Assembly (NCBI RefSeq): GCF_000384815.1
Contig: NZ_ARQF01000020.1
Span: forward strand, 1 to 64,000
From: Halodesulfovibrio aestuarii DSM 17919 = ATCC 29578
Lineage (GTDB): Bacteria > Desulfobacterota > Desulfovibrionia > Desulfovibrionales > Desulfovibrionaceae
Direction of reading: 5' to 3'
DNA: 64,000 bases
The first letter of the stretch is position 1. Each line of letters begins with the position of its first letter. A program made the position numbers and the translations under genes. Of the stretch, positions 24,772 to 35,428 are shown in pieces. Below the pieces are notes generated by a model that saw only the letters and a program-made list of their open reading frames with translations, did no database searches and was not told the origin of the DNA.

Positions 24772-26313
24772 CTAATCGGCCTGCTTACGAATAAAAGACG
24801 GAATTTCGAAATCTTCTTCAAAAACGAAAGTGTCTTTCCCTGGTTCGTGAGCATGACGTACTTTATGAGCACGCTGTGCAGCCTGTGCACTGCGGCGGAT
24901 GTACGTTGGCACATTGGTGTCATCAGCTTTAAAATCGTAGCCTTCTCGTGCTGGCTCAGGATGGGTAATATCCATCTTTGGCTCTACGCGAGGAGCAACT
25001 GCCTGTGGCTGTTGCACTGGCTGTGGAACAGCTTGTACAGGCTGTGCTGACTGTACTGGAGCAACCTGAGGTGCAGAATAAACCTGCTGTACAGACTCTG
25101 CCTGAGGTACAGACTGAACAGAAGGATCCACCGGTGCAGCTTGAGGCTGTGGAGCCTGAACTGGAGCGGCCTGAACTGCCTGCGCCTGCGGTGCCTGATA
25201 TGCCTGTGACTGTGGAGCTTGATATGTCTGAGTCTGCGGAGTAGGGGCAGCTTCAGCACGCGGTGCACTTGCACGGGCGGAAGAAAGAGACGTTACGCTG
25301 CGTGCACCATTGCTGTTAACCGCAACGCCTGATCCGTTTCCCTGTGTTCCAGCATCCATAGTATCAATGCCGGTAGCAATAACAGTAATGCGCATTTCAT
25401 CACCAACAGTATCGTCGAACACAGTACCAAAGAAGATACGTGCATCGTCGTGTGCTGCTTCCTGAATTGCGCCAGCTGCTTCGCTCACTTCATCAATAGT
25501 GAGATCTGGACCGCAAGTAATGTTCATAAGAACACCACGAGCTCCATCAATAGATACATCTTCAAGCAGTGGGCTGGTGATTGCCTTCATTGCGGCTTCG
25601 CGCGCACGACCTTCACCTATAGAACTACCGGAACCCATCATAGCAAGACCGGATTCACCCATAACTGCTTTTACGTCAGCAAAGTCAAGGTTGATAAGAC
25701 CCGGAACCATAATGAGGTCAGAAATACCTTTAACTGCAAAGTACAAAACTTCATCAGCTTTTTTAAGCATTTCTACGAAGGTTGCTTTTTTGGAAGCCAA
25801 AGAAAGCAAGCGATCATTCGGAATGGTGATGAGAGAATCAACATGCTCACGGAATGCTTCGATTCCGGCATCAGCCGCTTCCTGACGCTTTTTGCCTTCA
25901 AAGAAGAAAGGCTTGGTTACAACACCAACGGTAAGTGCGCCCATTTCTTTTGCTACCTGAGCAATTACTGGTGCTGCACCAGTACCGGTGCCTCCACCCA
26001 TACCTGCAGTAACAAAAACCATATCTGCTTCGCCGATTGCGTTGCGGATTTGGTCAATAGATTCCTGTGCAGCTTCACGGCCAACGGCAGGATTTGCACC
26101 TGCGCCAAGACCTTTAGTGAGCTTATCACCAAGTTGAATTTTTACTTCTGCCTGAGAATTGTTAAGCGCCTGTACATCAGTGTTTGCAGTAATAAACGTA
26201 ACACCTTTCAGTACGGAGCTAATCATGTTGTTAACGGCATTGCCTCCGCCGCCACCAACACCGACAACCTTAATCTTCGCTTGGCTGTCGTTTTCAATTT
26301 CATGAAATTCCAT
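24772..26313 (-). CDS. ftsZ: cell division GTPase FtsZ
   Basis: 513 aa, longer than the usual 350-400. The tubulin-like core has [13 protein letters not shown] near residues 18-30, the GTP-binding [12 protein letters not shown] and the T7-loop region [11 protein letters not shown]. It is followed by about 110 residues of Pro/Gln/Ala-rich linker (roughly 345-455) and then conserved tail peptides. The last residues [11 protein letters not shown] form the canonical C-terminal peptide that binds FtsA and other tethers. A second copy-like motif, [10 protein letters not shown], lies about 35 residues earlier. It is the last gene of the dcw cluster; AGGAG precedes the ATG. Confidence 0.98.
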   Translation of the reverse strand: MEFHEIENDSQAKIKVVGVGGGGGNAVNNMISSVLKGVTFITANTDVQALNNSQAEVKIQLGDKLTKGLGAGANPAVGREAAQESIDQIRNAIGEADMVFVTAGMGGGTGTGAAPVIAQVAKEMGALTVGVVTKPFFFEGKKRQEAADAGIEAFREHVDSLITIPNDRLLSLASKKATFVEMLKKADEVLYFAVKGISDLIMVPGLINLDFADVKAVMGESGLAMMGSGSSIGEGRAREAAMKAITSPLLEDVSIDGARGVLMNITCGPDLTIDEVSEAAGAIQEAAHDDARIFFGTVFDDTVGDEMRITVIATGIDTMDAGTQGNGSGVAVNSNGARSVTSLSSARASAPRAEAAPTPQTQTYQAPQSQAYQAPQAQAVQAAPVQAPQPQAAPVDPSVQSVPQAESVQQVYSAPQVAPVQSAQPVQAVPQPVQQPQAVAPRVEPKMDITHPEPAREGYDFKADDTNVPTYIRRSAQAAQRAHKVRHAHEPGKDTFVFEEDFEIPSFIRKQAD

Positions 26314-26375
26314 ACGCCTCTCCTTTTGCCAATACCTAGGTTACTTGTAGACCCATTATACTTTTACAGGAGCGT

Positions 26376-27614
26376 CTAAGAGACATCTGTAAACCATTTT
26401 TTCATTGTAGAAAGCACACGGTTGAACATAGAACTTTCACGCTTTGGACTGCTACTACTGAAATGAATATCGAAATCTTCTTTTTCAGATCCGTAGTTGA
26501 GTAAACCAACCGCTGTTGCAAATTTAGGGCTGTTAACGACATCTTTAAGTCCGCCCACCCCGCGAGGGTACCCTATACGGGTCGGGAGACCAAAAATTTG
26601 TTCACCAAGTTCCTGACAACCCTCAATAAGAGAAGTTCCACCAGTAAGAACAATACCTGCACCTATAAGATTCTTAAATCCGGATCGGATAAGTTCCTGA
26701 TCCACAAGAGTAAGAATCTCTTCCATGCGTGGCTCACAAATTTCTGCCAAAACCTGACGGGAAAGCTTTCTTGGCTCTCTACCGCCTACGCTTGGCACTT
26801 CGATAACTTCATCACCCTGCACTATTTCAGCCAGTGCACAGCCATACTTCATTTTAATTTTTTCAGCACTCACCATAGGAGTACGCAAACCAAAAGCAAT
26901 ATCGTTGGTAAGATTCTGCCCGCCTAACGGCAACACTGCAGTGTGTTTAACAGAATCATCTGCGAATACGGCAATATCAGTAGTTCCGCCACCAATATCT
27001 ACCAACGCAACACCGATCTCGTTTTCTTCTGCTGTCAGAACAGCTTTGGAAGACGCCCAAGCTTCGAGTACTATATCAGAAACATCAAGGCCGCTTCTGT
27101 GACAGGAACGCACAATATTCTGAGCACTTGTCACTGCACCTGTTACGATATGCACACGAACTTCAAGACGAACGCCCGCCATACCGAGAGGATCAGCAAT
27201 TCCATGCTGATCATCAACAATAAATTCTTGTGGCAAGGTGTGGATGACTTCACGATCAAGTGGAATAGCTACCGCTTTTGCGGCATCCATAACACGTTCA
27301 ACATCACGGCTGCATACTTCGCCGCCTTTAACTGCGATCACGCCATGGCTGTTAAACCCTTTAATGTGGCTGCCGGCAATACCTGCATACACAGAAGCGA
27401 TTTCACAACCTGCCATTAATTCAGCTTCTTCCAAAGCTTTCTTAATAGACTGGACAGTCTGCTCAATATTTACCACTACGCCTTTGCGCAAACCAGTGGA
27501 CGGAGCAGTGCCAATGCCTACAATATCGACCCCGCCCGGAGCAGGTTCCCCGACTACGGCACAAATTTTTGTCGTTCCAATATCAAGGCCCACAATGAGG
27601 TCGGACTTAGACAT
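26376..27614 (-). CDS. ftsA: cell division protein FtsA
   Basis: 412 aa actin-like ATPase that tethers FtsZ to the membrane. It opens with IVGLDIGTTKICAVVGE (phosphate 1 loop). It has the FtsA-specific 1C region (residues 85-165), the phosphate 2 motif VALVDIGGGTTDIAVF near 205-220 and the adenosine motif GIVLTGGTSLIEG. The C-terminal MFNRVLSTMKKWFTDV forms the amphipathic membrane-targeting helix. It lies directly after ftsQ and before ftsZ, the usual order. Confidence 0.97.
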   Translation of the reverse strand: MSKSDLIVGLDIGTTKICAVVGEPAPGGVDIVGIGTAPSTGLRKGVVVNIEQTVQSIKKALEEAELMAGCEIASVYAGIAGSHIKGFNSHGVIAVKGGEVCSRDVERVMDAAKAVAIPLDREVIHTLPQEFIVDDQHGIADPLGMAGVRLEVRVHIVTGAVTSAQNIVRSCHRSGLDVSDIVLEAWASSKAVLTAEENEIGVALVDIGGGTTDIAVFADDSVKHTAVLPLGGQNLTNDIAFGLRTPMVSAEKIKMKYGCALAEIVQGDEVIEVPSVGGREPRKLSRQVLAEICEPRMEEILTLVDQELIRSGFKNLIGAGIVLTGGTSLIEGCQELGEQIFGLPTRIGYPRGVGGLKDVVNSPKFATAVGLLNYGSEKEDFDIHFSSSSPKRESSMFNRVLSTMKKWFTDVS

Positions 27615-27631
27615 GCAACACTCCTCTTTAT

Positions 27632-28468
27632 CTAACTTGCCAGTTTGGAAGTAGTACCGGTATTCACCCAGACGTTTCTATCTTCCGCCTTAATACTGCG
27701 AACATTAACAAATTCGCTACGCCGTTTAAGATCATCAATAGTGGCGACCAGATGACGCAAATTGGAAGCCCAGTTATCTACTCCAACGCTCAACAAAATA
27801 TTTTCTGATTCCAGAAACAGTGTAATCCCGCCGCTTAAGCTCAGTTTTATCCATGCAGCATTTTGCGATGACACCGGAAGTCTCGAAGAATCCAGTTCTG
27901 CCAACAATTGTGGCAACCGTTGTAATAAATGTTCTGTGCCTGCATCTACAGATAGAAAAGGAAGGGAGGCAAATTTATACGTGCCTACGTAGTCAATAGG
28001 ATTTCCCTTTTCATCTGCATAAATGATGCGGTTCTCTTGCCGCATCCAATAGCGTGGTTCGCGCTCTTCAATAGTAATAGCGAGATTACCCGGTAACTGA
28101 CGCTTAACTGATACGTTTTCAACCCAAGGGCTACGGAGCAGTTGGTATTCTATCTCTGAAATATTTACTGCGATACTATTGTCACCACTTTTAAGGTGAG
28201 CAAGACTTAAAACGTCTTCTTGTTCCAAACGGACATTTCCAGAAATCTGAATTTTTTGCACCGCAAAAAAAGTACTATTCGTAATGAAACGATAACTGAA
28301 TAACAGTCCGACACTTATTATGACAATAAAAGCCGCTCCAGTAAAGAGGGTTATCGCCCAAGAAAGCAACAAAGAGGTACCTTTTGCATGAACAAAATTC
28401 GAAAGCAAACGTCTATACCGTTTCTGCATTAAAGAATAAGGAACTTTTTTTTGCCTTCTTACAGCCAT
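27632..28468 (-). CDS. ftsQ: cell division protein FtsQ
   Basis: 278 aa single-pass division protein. A basic cytoplasmic N-terminus (residues 1-32) is followed by one membrane helix near 34-62. The POTRA domain starts with FFAVQKIQISGNVRLEQEDVLSLA (about 70-95), then comes an FtsQ beta domain with SVKRQLPGNLAITIEEREPRYWM. It links the early Z-ring to the FtsL-FtsB-FtsW-FtsI septal wall machine. The sequence is weakly conserved as usual for FtsQ, but position and layout leave little doubt. Confidence 0.94.
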   Translation of the reverse strand: MAVRRQKKVPYSLMQKRYRRLLSNFVHAKGTSLLLSWAITLFTGAAFIVIISVGLLFSYRFITNSTFFAVQKIQISGNVRLEQEDVLSLAHLKSGDNSIAVNISEIEYQLLRSPWVENVSVKRQLPGNLAITIEEREPRYWMRQENRIIYADEKGNPIDYVGTYKFASLPFLSVDAGTEHLLQRLPQLLAELDSSRLPVSSQNAAWIKLSLSGGITLFLESENILLSVGVDNWASNLRHLVATIDDLKRRSEFVNVRSIKAEDRNVWVNTGTTSKLAS

Positions 28469-28474
28469 AGTACG

Positions 28475-29362
28475 TTACCCGATTACTTTTACTTCAAGCT
28501 CTAGTGAATATCCGGATACATCCAAAACAGTCTGTTGTGCTATATGTAAGAGCTCAAACGCTTCTTTGCTTGTGCCGTTATTTACGTTGACAAGAAAATT
28601 TGCGTGCAATGGAGAAAACGCCACTCCACCATAAATTTTTCCTTTAAATCCGCACTGATCGAGAAGCATTCCTGCGCTGACACCTTCTGCAGGATTCTTA
28701 AAAACACACCCTGCGCTATGTGCAGAAACCGGCTGTGTGGCTTTTTTTCTCGTTAAATTATCATCGATAACTTTCTTTATCTCTTGAGGATCTTTCTTGT
28801 TCAATCTGAAGACACTACTTAATATAACGGGCTGATCATTTACAGTTGGAATAGAAAAATGTCTATACTGTAATACTACATCTGTTTTTTTGAACACTGC
28901 AGTACCAATTTTCTTTATGAAAACTTCTACAGAGTCTAAACAGTCTACAACCTCACAACCATACGAACCGGCATTCATTGCCACGGCCCCGCCCACAGTT
29001 CCGGGTACACCGGCCAGTCCTTCCAATCCAGCGTATCCATGTGTAGCGCACCAGTTCAAAAAACGGGGCAGGCGATATCCCGCCCCGACGTGTACTGTGA
29101 CAGTTTCATCTGTTTCTTCTACACAAACCGGCTCAGTCGTAATAGCCGGATTTACAATCACCACGGGTAATTCACCATCTTTTGCAAGCAAATTGCTGCC
29201 ACGCCCGATGACAAGAGGCTCCCCGCCCAGTGAAAGTAAAATATCTGATAACTGTTCACAATCATCAGTATGCGTCAACACCACTTCTGCAAGGGCACTA
29301 CCGCCCATACGAAGCGTCGTACGCTCACTGAATGAAAAAGACGGGTGAACAGTAATCGCCAT
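28475..29362 (-). CDS. murB: UDP-N-acetylenolpyruvoylglucosamine reductase MurB
   Basis: 295 aa FAD enzyme that reduces enolpyruvyl-UDP-GlcNAc to UDP-MurNAc. The FAD-binding part has LVIGRGSNLLA (residues 49-59) and GLEGLAGVPGTVGGAVAMNAGSYG. The substrate domain reads SAGCVFKNP, where the proton-donor position usually held by Ser is Cys, a variant seen in some MurB enzymes. It is a type II MurB by length. It starts on the murC stop codon (TAATG), giving coupled translation. Confidence 0.96.
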   Translation of the reverse strand: MAITVHPSFSFSERTTLRMGGSALAEVVLTHTDDCEQLSDILLSLGGEPLVIGRGSNLLAKDGELPVVIVNPAITTEPVCVEETDETVTVHVGAGYRLPRFLNWCATHGYAGLEGLAGVPGTVGGAVAMNAGSYGCEVVDCLDSVEVFIKKIGTAVFKKTDVVLQYRHFSIPTVNDQPVILSSVFRLNKKDPQEIKKVIDDNLTRKKATQPVSAHSAGCVFKNPAEGVSAGMLLDQCGFKGKIYGGVAFSPLHANFLVNVNNGTSKEAFELLHIAQQTVLDVSGYSLELEVKVIG

Positions 29363-30729
29363 TAGTTATCTCCATCCAAGTATCCTTGGCCAATTGTCCA
29401 GATATTACCCGCACCAAGTGTGATAAAGATATCGCCCTGTTGCAGTTCTTCAGGCAGTTTTGCAGATACTGCTTCAAAATCTTCGCAATATTCAACTTTA
29501 GTAGTGGATGCCTGACGAATACCATGCGCTAATGACTCACCATTAATACCTGGAATCGGGGATTCGGATGCAGGGTAAATTTCTGTAAGAAGCAGCTTGT
29601 CCACACCTTCAAAGGCAGTACAGAACTGACCGAACAATGCCTGAGTGCGACTGAATCGGTGAGGCTGGAATGCTACAACAAGCCTGCGTTCCGGGAAACA
29701 TTGACGCGCTGTTCGTATAGTTGCTGCCACCTCTACAGGATGATGACCGTAATCATCAATAACAAGAACACCGTTGCGTTCACCTTTCCGTTCAAAACGA
29801 CGACCTACGCCGTTGAAAGCGGTAAGTCCGGAGATGCAGTGATCCGCAGAGATGCCGGATTCAATAGCAACACCGATTGCACCAAGTGCATTCAAAATGT
29901 TGTGTCGGCCCGGTTGTGAAAGCAAAACATCACCAATTTCTTTTCCGTTTACTACAACTGTAAACGCAGACTGCTCGCCGCACGACTTTTCAATTGCACG
30001 GATATCGTTCCCTTCTTCAAAACCATATGTAATCACACGGCGCTTAACCTGTGGGATGAGACGCTGTACGCCTTTATCATCACCGCACACAATATTTGCG
30101 CCATAAAATGGCACACTGTTCATAAACTGAACAAACGCTGTGTCAATGTCTTCTTGTCCGCTATAGAAATCGAGATGGTCACAATCCACATTAGTTACAA
30201 CGGTAATAATCGGGAACAGACACAGGAATGAACCGTCAGACTCATCTGCCTCTGCAATCAAAAATTCACCGGCACCAAGGCGGGCATTTGCACCATATGC
30301 GTTGAGCCGACCACCAATAATAACAGTCGGGTCAGTCTTTGCTTCATCAAAAATGGCTGCGGTCAAAGAGGTCGTCGTTGTTTTGCCATGAGTACCGGCA
30401 ATTGCAATGCCGAGACGCAGACGCATAAGTTCTGCAAGCATCTCTGCGCGCGGGATAATGGGAATCCCCATTCTTGTAGCTGCTATGATTTCGGGATTAT
30501 CGTCAGAAATCGCAGTGGAACGCACAACAACCTGTGCATCTGTAATATTTTCTTCTGCATGCCCAAAGCTCACGCTTGCACCAAGTTCGCGCAATCGCTG
30601 AACAGGTGCCCCGTCAGACAAATCAGAACCTGTCACGTTAAAATCAAGATTCAGCAGAACTTCAGCGATACCGCTCATTCCTGAGCCGCCGATGCCTATC
30701 ATATGGATATTTTTAATTTTAGAAATCAT
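29362..30729 (-). CDS. murC: UDP-N-acetylmuramate--L-alanine ligase MurC
   Basis: 455 aa Mur ligase adding the first amino acid to UDP-MurNAc. The N-terminal Rossmann domain has [17 protein letters not shown] (residues 9-25). The ATP-binding motif is [14 protein letters not shown] (near 107-120), followed by [18 protein letters not shown] and the C-terminal [14 protein letters not shown], which distinguishes MurC. It starts just after the murG stop and overlaps murB by one base. Confidence 0.97.
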   Translation of the reverse strand: MISKIKNIHMIGIGGSGMSGIAEVLLNLDFNVTGSDLSDGAPVQRLRELGASVSFGHAEENITDAQVVVRSTAISDDNPEIIAATRMGIPIIPRAEMLAELMRLRLGIAIAGTHGKTTTTSLTAAIFDEAKTDPTVIIGGRLNAYGANARLGAGEFLIAEADESDGSFLCLFPIITVVTNVDCDHLDFYSGQEDIDTAFVQFMNSVPFYGANIVCGDDKGVQRLIPQVKRRVITYGFEEGNDIRAIEKSCGEQSAFTVVVNGKEIGDVLLSQPGRHNILNALGAIGVAIESGISADHCISGLTAFNGVGRRFERKGERNGVLVIDDYGHHPVEVAATIRTARQCFPERRLVVAFQPHRFSRTQALFGQFCTAFEGVDKLLLTEIYPASESPIPGINGESLAHGIRQASTTKVEYCEDFEAVSAKLPEELQQGDIFITLGAGNIWTIGQGYLDGDN

Positions 30730-30732
30730 ATT

Positions 30733-31872
30733 CTAATCCGTTGATTCATTGTTTTCCGGATCATTGTAAGGATGAACCAGAGATTCAAGAGAGACTTTAG
30801 GCAGCAGATCCATTACACAGCTCACAACATTTGCTGCGGCTTCCGGTCTACCAAGTTTTTTTGCTGCCTCGCTCATGGACTGAAGCTTTTGGTCGTTTGT
30901 TAGTAGCTCAGTCACAATGGAATTCATATCTTTCTGTACAAGCTCACGCTCTTCCACAACCACGGCTGCCCCTTTTGATTCCAAATAACGGGCATTATGC
31001 ACTTGATGATTATGCGTGGCATAAGGAAAAGGAATAAACAGCGCAGGCTTACCGGCAACTGTCAATTCTGCAATCGTTGTTGCACCTGCACGGCAGATAA
31101 CCAAATCAGCGGCAGCATACGCTGCAGCCATATCATCAATAAAAGGTTCAACAGTGCACTGCTCCATGCCTGCCTCTTTATATGCAGTCCGGATACTTTC
31201 TAAATCTGCTTGACCTGTTTGATGATGGATAATGCAGCCAAGTTTTTTCAACGTCGGCAACATACCGACAACTGCACTATTTACAGCTTTAGCGCCAAGA
31301 CTTCCACCACAAATCAACACGGAAGGTGCATCAGCATCCAACGTTTTAAAAACACAACGAATATCTGCAATGGCTGCACGGACAGGGTTACCTGTCAATA
31401 CGGTATAGTCCGGTTCAAAAAATTCCTGCTCATCCGGCAGTGAGATAAAAATGCGCTGGGCGACTTTACTCAGCAATCTATTTGTTAAACCGGGAACCGA
31501 GTTCTGTTCGTGAATTGAAACCGGAACGCCGCATAATTTTCCGCCAACACAACCGGCAACAGCAGCATAACCACCAAAGCCGATAACAACTTCCGGATTA
31601 AATTTACGAATAATCCGCATGGACTTAAGAGTGGATATACCAAGCCCGACTAAAGCGCCGATCGCCTTTATTCCACGGCCGAGTACTCCACGAACAGGTA
31701 ATCCAACAAAAGGGATACCTGCTCTTTCTACCATCTGACGTTCCGGACCGTATTCCCCTCCAATAAAGAGGAATTCAGCGTCAGGGAAACGCCTGCGAAT
31801 TTCTTCAGCAACAGCCAAAGCAGGAAAAACATGCCCGCCTGTGCCGCCAGTGGTTAATACTACCCGTTTCAT
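30733..31872 (-). CDS. murG: lipid I GlcNAc transferase MurG
   Basis: 379 aa peripheral inner-membrane GT28 enzyme making lipid II from lipid I and UDP-GlcNAc. The acceptor motif TTGGTGGHVFPALA is at residues 7-20, with the G-loop GFGGYAA near 95-101. The HEQNSVPGLTNR motif and the C-terminal UDP-GlcNAc site ICRAGATTIAELT are present, then PFPYATHNHQ. Its ATG overlaps the ftsW stop (ATGA). Length is typical. Confidence 0.97.
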   Translation of the reverse strand: MKRVVLTTGGTGGHVFPALAVAEEIRRRFPDAEFLFIGGEYGPERQMVERAGIPFVGLPVRGVLGRGIKAIGALVGLGISTLKSMRIIRKFNPEVVIGFGGYAAVAGCVGGKLCGVPVSIHEQNSVPGLTNRLLSKVAQRIFISLPDEQEFFEPDYTVLTGNPVRAAIADIRCVFKTLDADAPSVLICGGSLGAKAVNSAVVGMLPTLKKLGCIIHHQTGQADLESIRTAYKEAGMEQCTVEPFIDDMAAAYAAADLVICRAGATTIAELTVAGKPALFIPFPYATHNHQVHNARYLESKGAAVVVEERELVQKDMNSIVTELLTNDQKLQSMSEAAKKLGRPEAAANVVSCVMDLLPKVSLESLVHPYNDPENNESTD

Positions 31873-32999
31873 TTTCTGCCTCTACCCTCGCGCTCTTCTT
31901 GCGAGCGGGAAAAATTCAGTAACAATCCAGTGCAGAGCATCATGGCAATGAGGTTACTGCCGCCGTAACTCATAAATGGCATGGCTATTCCTTTTGGAGG
32001 TGCAGCACCCATAACAACAGCAAGGTTTAACACAGCGCCAAGGGAGATAATAAGAGCCAACCCAAAGGTGATAAACTTATCCCTAAGTTCAGTCTGCTTA
32101 TAGGAAATAGAAAAAGCTCTGAAGAGTACTATTCCCATTAACAGGAAAAAGAGGGACATGCCCACAAAACCAAGCTCTTCACCAACAACGGCCATAATAA
32201 AGTCATTATGAGCCTCCGGCAGGTAGAACAATTTTTGCTTTCCTGCCCCGAGTCCCTGTCCGCTGAAGCCTCCTGAACCGAAAGCATAAAGAGACTGCAC
32301 AAGCTGATAACTAATGCTATCAGCATCCTTGAACGGATCAAGGAATGCAAGCAGCCGTCTGAAACGATACGGCGACTGTACAATCAGCATGTATCCGGCA
32401 CATAAAGCCAATACCCCTGAACCGGCAAGATACAAAGGACGTGTTCCACCGTACCAGCACATGAAGAAGAGTAACGCGGCCAATACCGCTGCACCACCGA
32501 AATCCGGCTGGATCAGCAACAGGGCACATAAAAAAGCAGTTATCAAAAACGGCGGAATAACACCTTTTGAAAACGTCTTAACTAATTCTTGCTTGGTGCT
32601 GAAAAAGTATGAAAGATACAGCACCAGAGAAATCTTTGCGAACTCCATCGGTTGAACCGAAAACGGCCCGATACTGATCCAACGGCTTGCACCATTAACC
32701 TTAACTCCTAGCGGAGAAAGTGTTATAATCAAGGCACATATTGACATACCCAGTAATGGATAATGCAGTTTGTAAATAAAACGCTTCGGCAGCATGGCAC
32801 TAATACTCATGACCACAAGGCCGATGCCCGCAAACATAAGCTGTCTCTGGAAGAAGTGATATTTACTTCCAAAATTACGCTCTGCCATAATCCCGCTGGA
32901 ACTCAGAACCATTATCAGTCCGAATGCAAGAACACACAGGACTGCGATTAACAGCATCCAGTCCATGGAGATAGTTGTGTTCTGTCGCTTATCAGCCAT
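31869..32999 (-). CDS. ftsW: septal peptidoglycan polymerase FtsW (SEDS family)
   Basis: 376 aa from ATG 32999, with GGAG 7 nt upstream; a TTG further up is less likely. Ten membrane segments are expected, starting near residue 15. SEDS hallmarks include WISIGPFSVQPMEFAKISLVLYLS with the conserved cytoplasmic stretch and the catalytic-Asp region LLIQPDFGGA. The C-terminal GMAMPFMSYGGSNLIAMM-like motif (here IAMPFMSYGGSNL) is also present. It polymerises glycan strands from lipid II at the septum with FtsI. Confidence 0.96.
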   Translation of the reverse strand: MADKRQNTTISMDWMLLIAVLCVLAFGLIMVLSSSGIMAERNFGSKYHFFQRQLMFAGIGLVVMSISAMLPKRFIYKLHYPLLGMSICALIITLSPLGVKVNGASRWISIGPFSVQPMEFAKISLVLYLSYFFSTKQELVKTFSKGVIPPFLITAFLCALLLIQPDFGGAAVLAALLFFMCWYGGTRPLYLAGSGVLALCAGYMLIVQSPYRFRRLLAFLDPFKDADSISYQLVQSLYAFGSGGFSGQGLGAGKQKLFYLPEAHNDFIMAVVGEELGFVGMSLFFLLMGIVLFRAFSISYKQTELRDKFITFGLALIISLGAVLNLAVVMGAAPPKGIAMPFMSYGGSNLIAMMLCTGLLLNFSRSQEEREGRGRK

Positions 33000-33042
33000 A
33001 TAATGACTCCAACCATAGCCGGCGTTCACCGGCAATTATCGA

Positions 33043-34344
33043 TTATTTGCTAAGTATATTGGCGATGCGTCTAAAGTCATCACCGCGTGCTTTGTAATTT
33101 GCATACTGGTCAAAACTGGAAGTAGCCGGCGAAAGCAACATTACGTCACCATCATGCGCTTTATGCATTAAAGCTCGAGCTGCATCTTCCATAGACTCAT
33201 GCCACTCAAGATCAACAATGCCGTCCCATGCTGCTTCAAAAACATCGCGACTGTCACCATAAAGCCCGACAGCACGAACATGCTTTTTCAAGAGATCTGC
33301 AAGAGAGGCCAGATCGCCGCCTTTGTAATGACCACCTGCAAGAAGCAGCACTGGATCTGTAAAACTTTCCAATGCAGCACGAACAGAATCAACGGTTGTG
33401 GCTTTGGAATCGTTCACAAAAACAATCCCGTGGCCTCGGGCAACCGTTTCCAATGTATGCGGTGCAGCAGAAAAATCTTTCACAGCGGCTAAAGCACCAT
33501 CCAAGGTTACACCGAACGGAGCGGTTGCTGCATAGGCAGCTTCCATATTCAAACGATTGTGCGTCCCCTTAAGATGCGCCTTTGCAAAACGTCCTGTGTC
33601 CGAAAATACATGCTGTTCGGCACGCTGCAGTCCAGCATTATTGCTGCCAGAAGCGAGCTTTTGTGCTTCTTCTCCCAGAAGAGCCTTGTCACCTTGCTCC
33701 ATGTTGGAGAACAGGTGCAACTTGGCATCAAGGTATTCCTGCATGTCTTTATGATAATCGAGGTGGTCTTCTGTTACGTTAAGCAACACTCCCACTGTCG
33801 GACGAAAATGACGACATGTCTGTAACTGGAAGCTGGAAACTTCCAGAACGAGCACATCTGCTTCCTGCCTTTCCAGAACAAATTCGCTAAGCGGTGTCCC
33901 GATGTTGCCACCGAGAAAAACACGCTTCCCAGCTTTTCGAAGCATGGCATCACAAAGTCGCACAGTAGTTGTCTTACCGTTTGTTCCGGTTACAGCAATG
34001 GTTGGAAGATGGGGCACGCATGACCATGCAAGCTCCACTTCAGCCAGCACTACAGCCTGTTCTGGAATAAACGCTGCAAGCTTGAGCATTGGGACACCCG
34101 GGCTTGGTACAACCACATCTGCACCGGCGAACTGCTCTGCAGTATGAGGGCCGAATGCGGTTTCAAACCCGCATTCGGCTATTGTTTTTCGGAAGGTTTC
34201 CGGAACGGACTCCTCATTCATATTCACAATGCGTACAGAGGCACCAAGAGAATGCAGCAACCGCGCAGCAGCCTGACCAGAACGGCCAGTGCCGACAACA
34301 ACGGCTTTGCACCCCGGTGTAACTACCTGTGGTCTATATTCCAC
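33043..34344 (-). CDS. murD: UDP-N-acetylmuramoylalanine--D-glutamate ligase MurD
   Basis: 433 aa cytoplasmic Mur ligase adding D-Glu. It has an N-terminal Rossmann motif VVGTGRSGQAAARLL (residues 16-30), the P-loop VTGTNGKTTTVRL near 116-128 and NVTEDHLDYHKDMQEY for Mg/ATP. FVNDSKATTVDSVRAAL is the MurD-type third domain signature, and LLSPATSSFDQYANYKARG closes it. I take GTG 34344 as start because AAGGAG lies 8 nt upstream. Confidence 0.96.
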   Translation of the reverse strand: MEYRPQVVTPGCKAVVVGTGRSGQAAARLLHSLGASVRIVNMNEESVPETFRKTIAECGFETAFGPHTAEQFAGADVVVPSPGVPMLKLAAFIPEQAVVLAEVELAWSCVPHLPTIAVTGTNGKTTTVRLCDAMLRKAGKRVFLGGNIGTPLSEFVLERQEADVLVLEVSSFQLQTCRHFRPTVGVLLNVTEDHLDYHKDMQEYLDAKLHLFSNMEQGDKALLGEEAQKLASGSNNAGLQRAEQHVFSDTGRFAKAHLKGTHNRLNMEAAYAATAPFGVTLDGALAAVKDFSAAPHTLETVARGHGIVFVNDSKATTVDSVRAALESFTDPVLLLAGGHYKGGDLASLADLLKKHVRAVGLYGDSRDVFEAAWDGIVDLEWHESMEDAARALMHKAHDGDVMLLSPATSSFDQYANYKARGDDFRRIANILSK

Positions 34345-34354
34345 GAGTCACTCC

Positions 34355-35428
34355 TTAACGCAGTTTGAGAACGCTGAGAGCCATTACGCCAAGTAAGATC
34401 GAAATGATCCAGAAGCGGATAATGACTTTAGATTCCGGAATGCCACTTATTTCAAAGTGGTGATGGATTGGTGCCATCTTGAATATCCTTTTTTTCCGCA
34501 GCTTATAGGAACCTACCTGCAAAATTACAGACAAGGTTTCCACAACAAACAAGCCACCGACAACGATCATCATCAGTTCCTGCTTGCAGAGCACAGAAAT
34601 AAATCCAAGAGTACCGCCAATAGAAAGTGAACCGACATCACCCATAAAAACCTGTGCCGGATACGCATTGAACCACAGGAAACCAAGCCCTGCGCCCACA
34701 AGCGCTCCGCAAAAAACGGTAATTTCACCTACTCCAGGCACCCCTGCAACTTGCAGATACTGCGAGAGTGCAGCGTGACCGGCAATATATACGAAAACAC
34801 CATATACAAGTGCGGTGACAACAGCAGGTACAATGGCAAGCCCATCCATACCGTCTGTAAGGTTCACACCGTTTGATGAGCCGATAATAACCAGCATGGC
34901 AAACGGGATATAAAAGAGTCCAAGATCCGGACTCACATTTTTAAAAAGTGGAACATATAACTCTGTGGAGTATGCCGGAAGCTGCACCAGCAGGAACAAG
35001 GCAACTCCGGAAATAACTATCTGACCTAAGAACTTGGCACGGGCGGATAAGCCCTGATTTTCTTTACGGCGTAACTTTGTAAAGTCATCCATAAAACCGA
35101 CAAGTCCGAACCCTGCGTATACAAGCAAGGTAAGCCAGACATACGGGTTAGTTAAATCACACCATAACAGTGTGCTGGTTATGAGTGAAAACGCGATCAA
35201 TACGCCGCCCATTGTAGGCGTACCAGCTTTACTGGTGTGACAGGCCACTTCAGACTGAATGTACTGTCCGCACTTGATCTTTTTTAGCCAGTTAATGAAA
35301 TACGGGCCCAAAACGATTGAAAGAATAAGGGCTGTAAGTAGCGCCCCAACAGTTCGAAACGAAATGTATTTAAATACATTCAAAAAGCTCAGATCAGAAC
35401 TGAGCGGGTAAAGCAGATTATAAAGCAC
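34355..35428 (-). CDS. mraY: phospho-MurNAc-pentapeptide transferase MraY
   Basis: 357 aa polytopic enzyme with about ten membrane segments forming lipid I on undecaprenyl phosphate. It carries the magnesium/nucleotide motifs [10 protein letters not shown] (about residues 113-122) and [10 protein letters not shown] (near 192-201). The C-terminal [13 protein letters not shown] marks MraY rather than WecA. The GTG start overlaps the end of murF by 11 nt, so translation is coupled. Confidence 0.96.
   Translation of the reverse strand: MLYNLLYPLSSDLSFLNVFKYISFRTVGALLTALILSIVLGPYFINWLKKIKCGQYIQSEVACHTSKAGTPTMGGVLIAFSLITSTLLWCDLTNPYVWLTLLVYAGFGLVGFMDDFTKLRRKENQGLSARAKFLGQIVISGVALFLLVQLPAYSTELYVPLFKNVSPDLGLFYIPFAMLVIIGSSNGVNLTDGMDGLAIVPAVVTALVYGVFVYIAGHAALSQYLQVAGVPGVGEITVFCGALVGAGLGFLWFNAYPAQVFMGDVGSLSIGGTLGFISVLCKQELMMIVVGGLFVVETLSVILQVGSYKLRKKRIFKMAPIHHHFEISGIPESKVIIRFWIISILLGVMALSVLKLR

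Noticed and set aside
24978-25244. Plus-strand ORF of 88 codons over the ftsZ linker
   Set aside because: It arises from the repetitive Pro/Gln/Ala codons of the linker on the opposite strand and shows a repetitive Val/Glu/Pro sequence only.
25450-26379. 309-codon plus-strand ORF antisense to ftsZ
   Set aside because: It is the mirror of a strongly conserved gene; the translation is Cys/Asn/Phe-rich with no motif.
28475-29362. MurB with Cys instead of Ser at the proton-donor site as an inactive enzyme
   Set aside because: Cys can act as donor and this variant occurs in MurB of other bacteria, so it is not treated as a defect.
27632-30729. Missing ddl (D-Ala-D-Ala ligase) between murC/murB and ftsQ as a gene loss
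   Set aside because: ddl is outside the dcw cluster in many bacteria; absence here is not evidence of loss.
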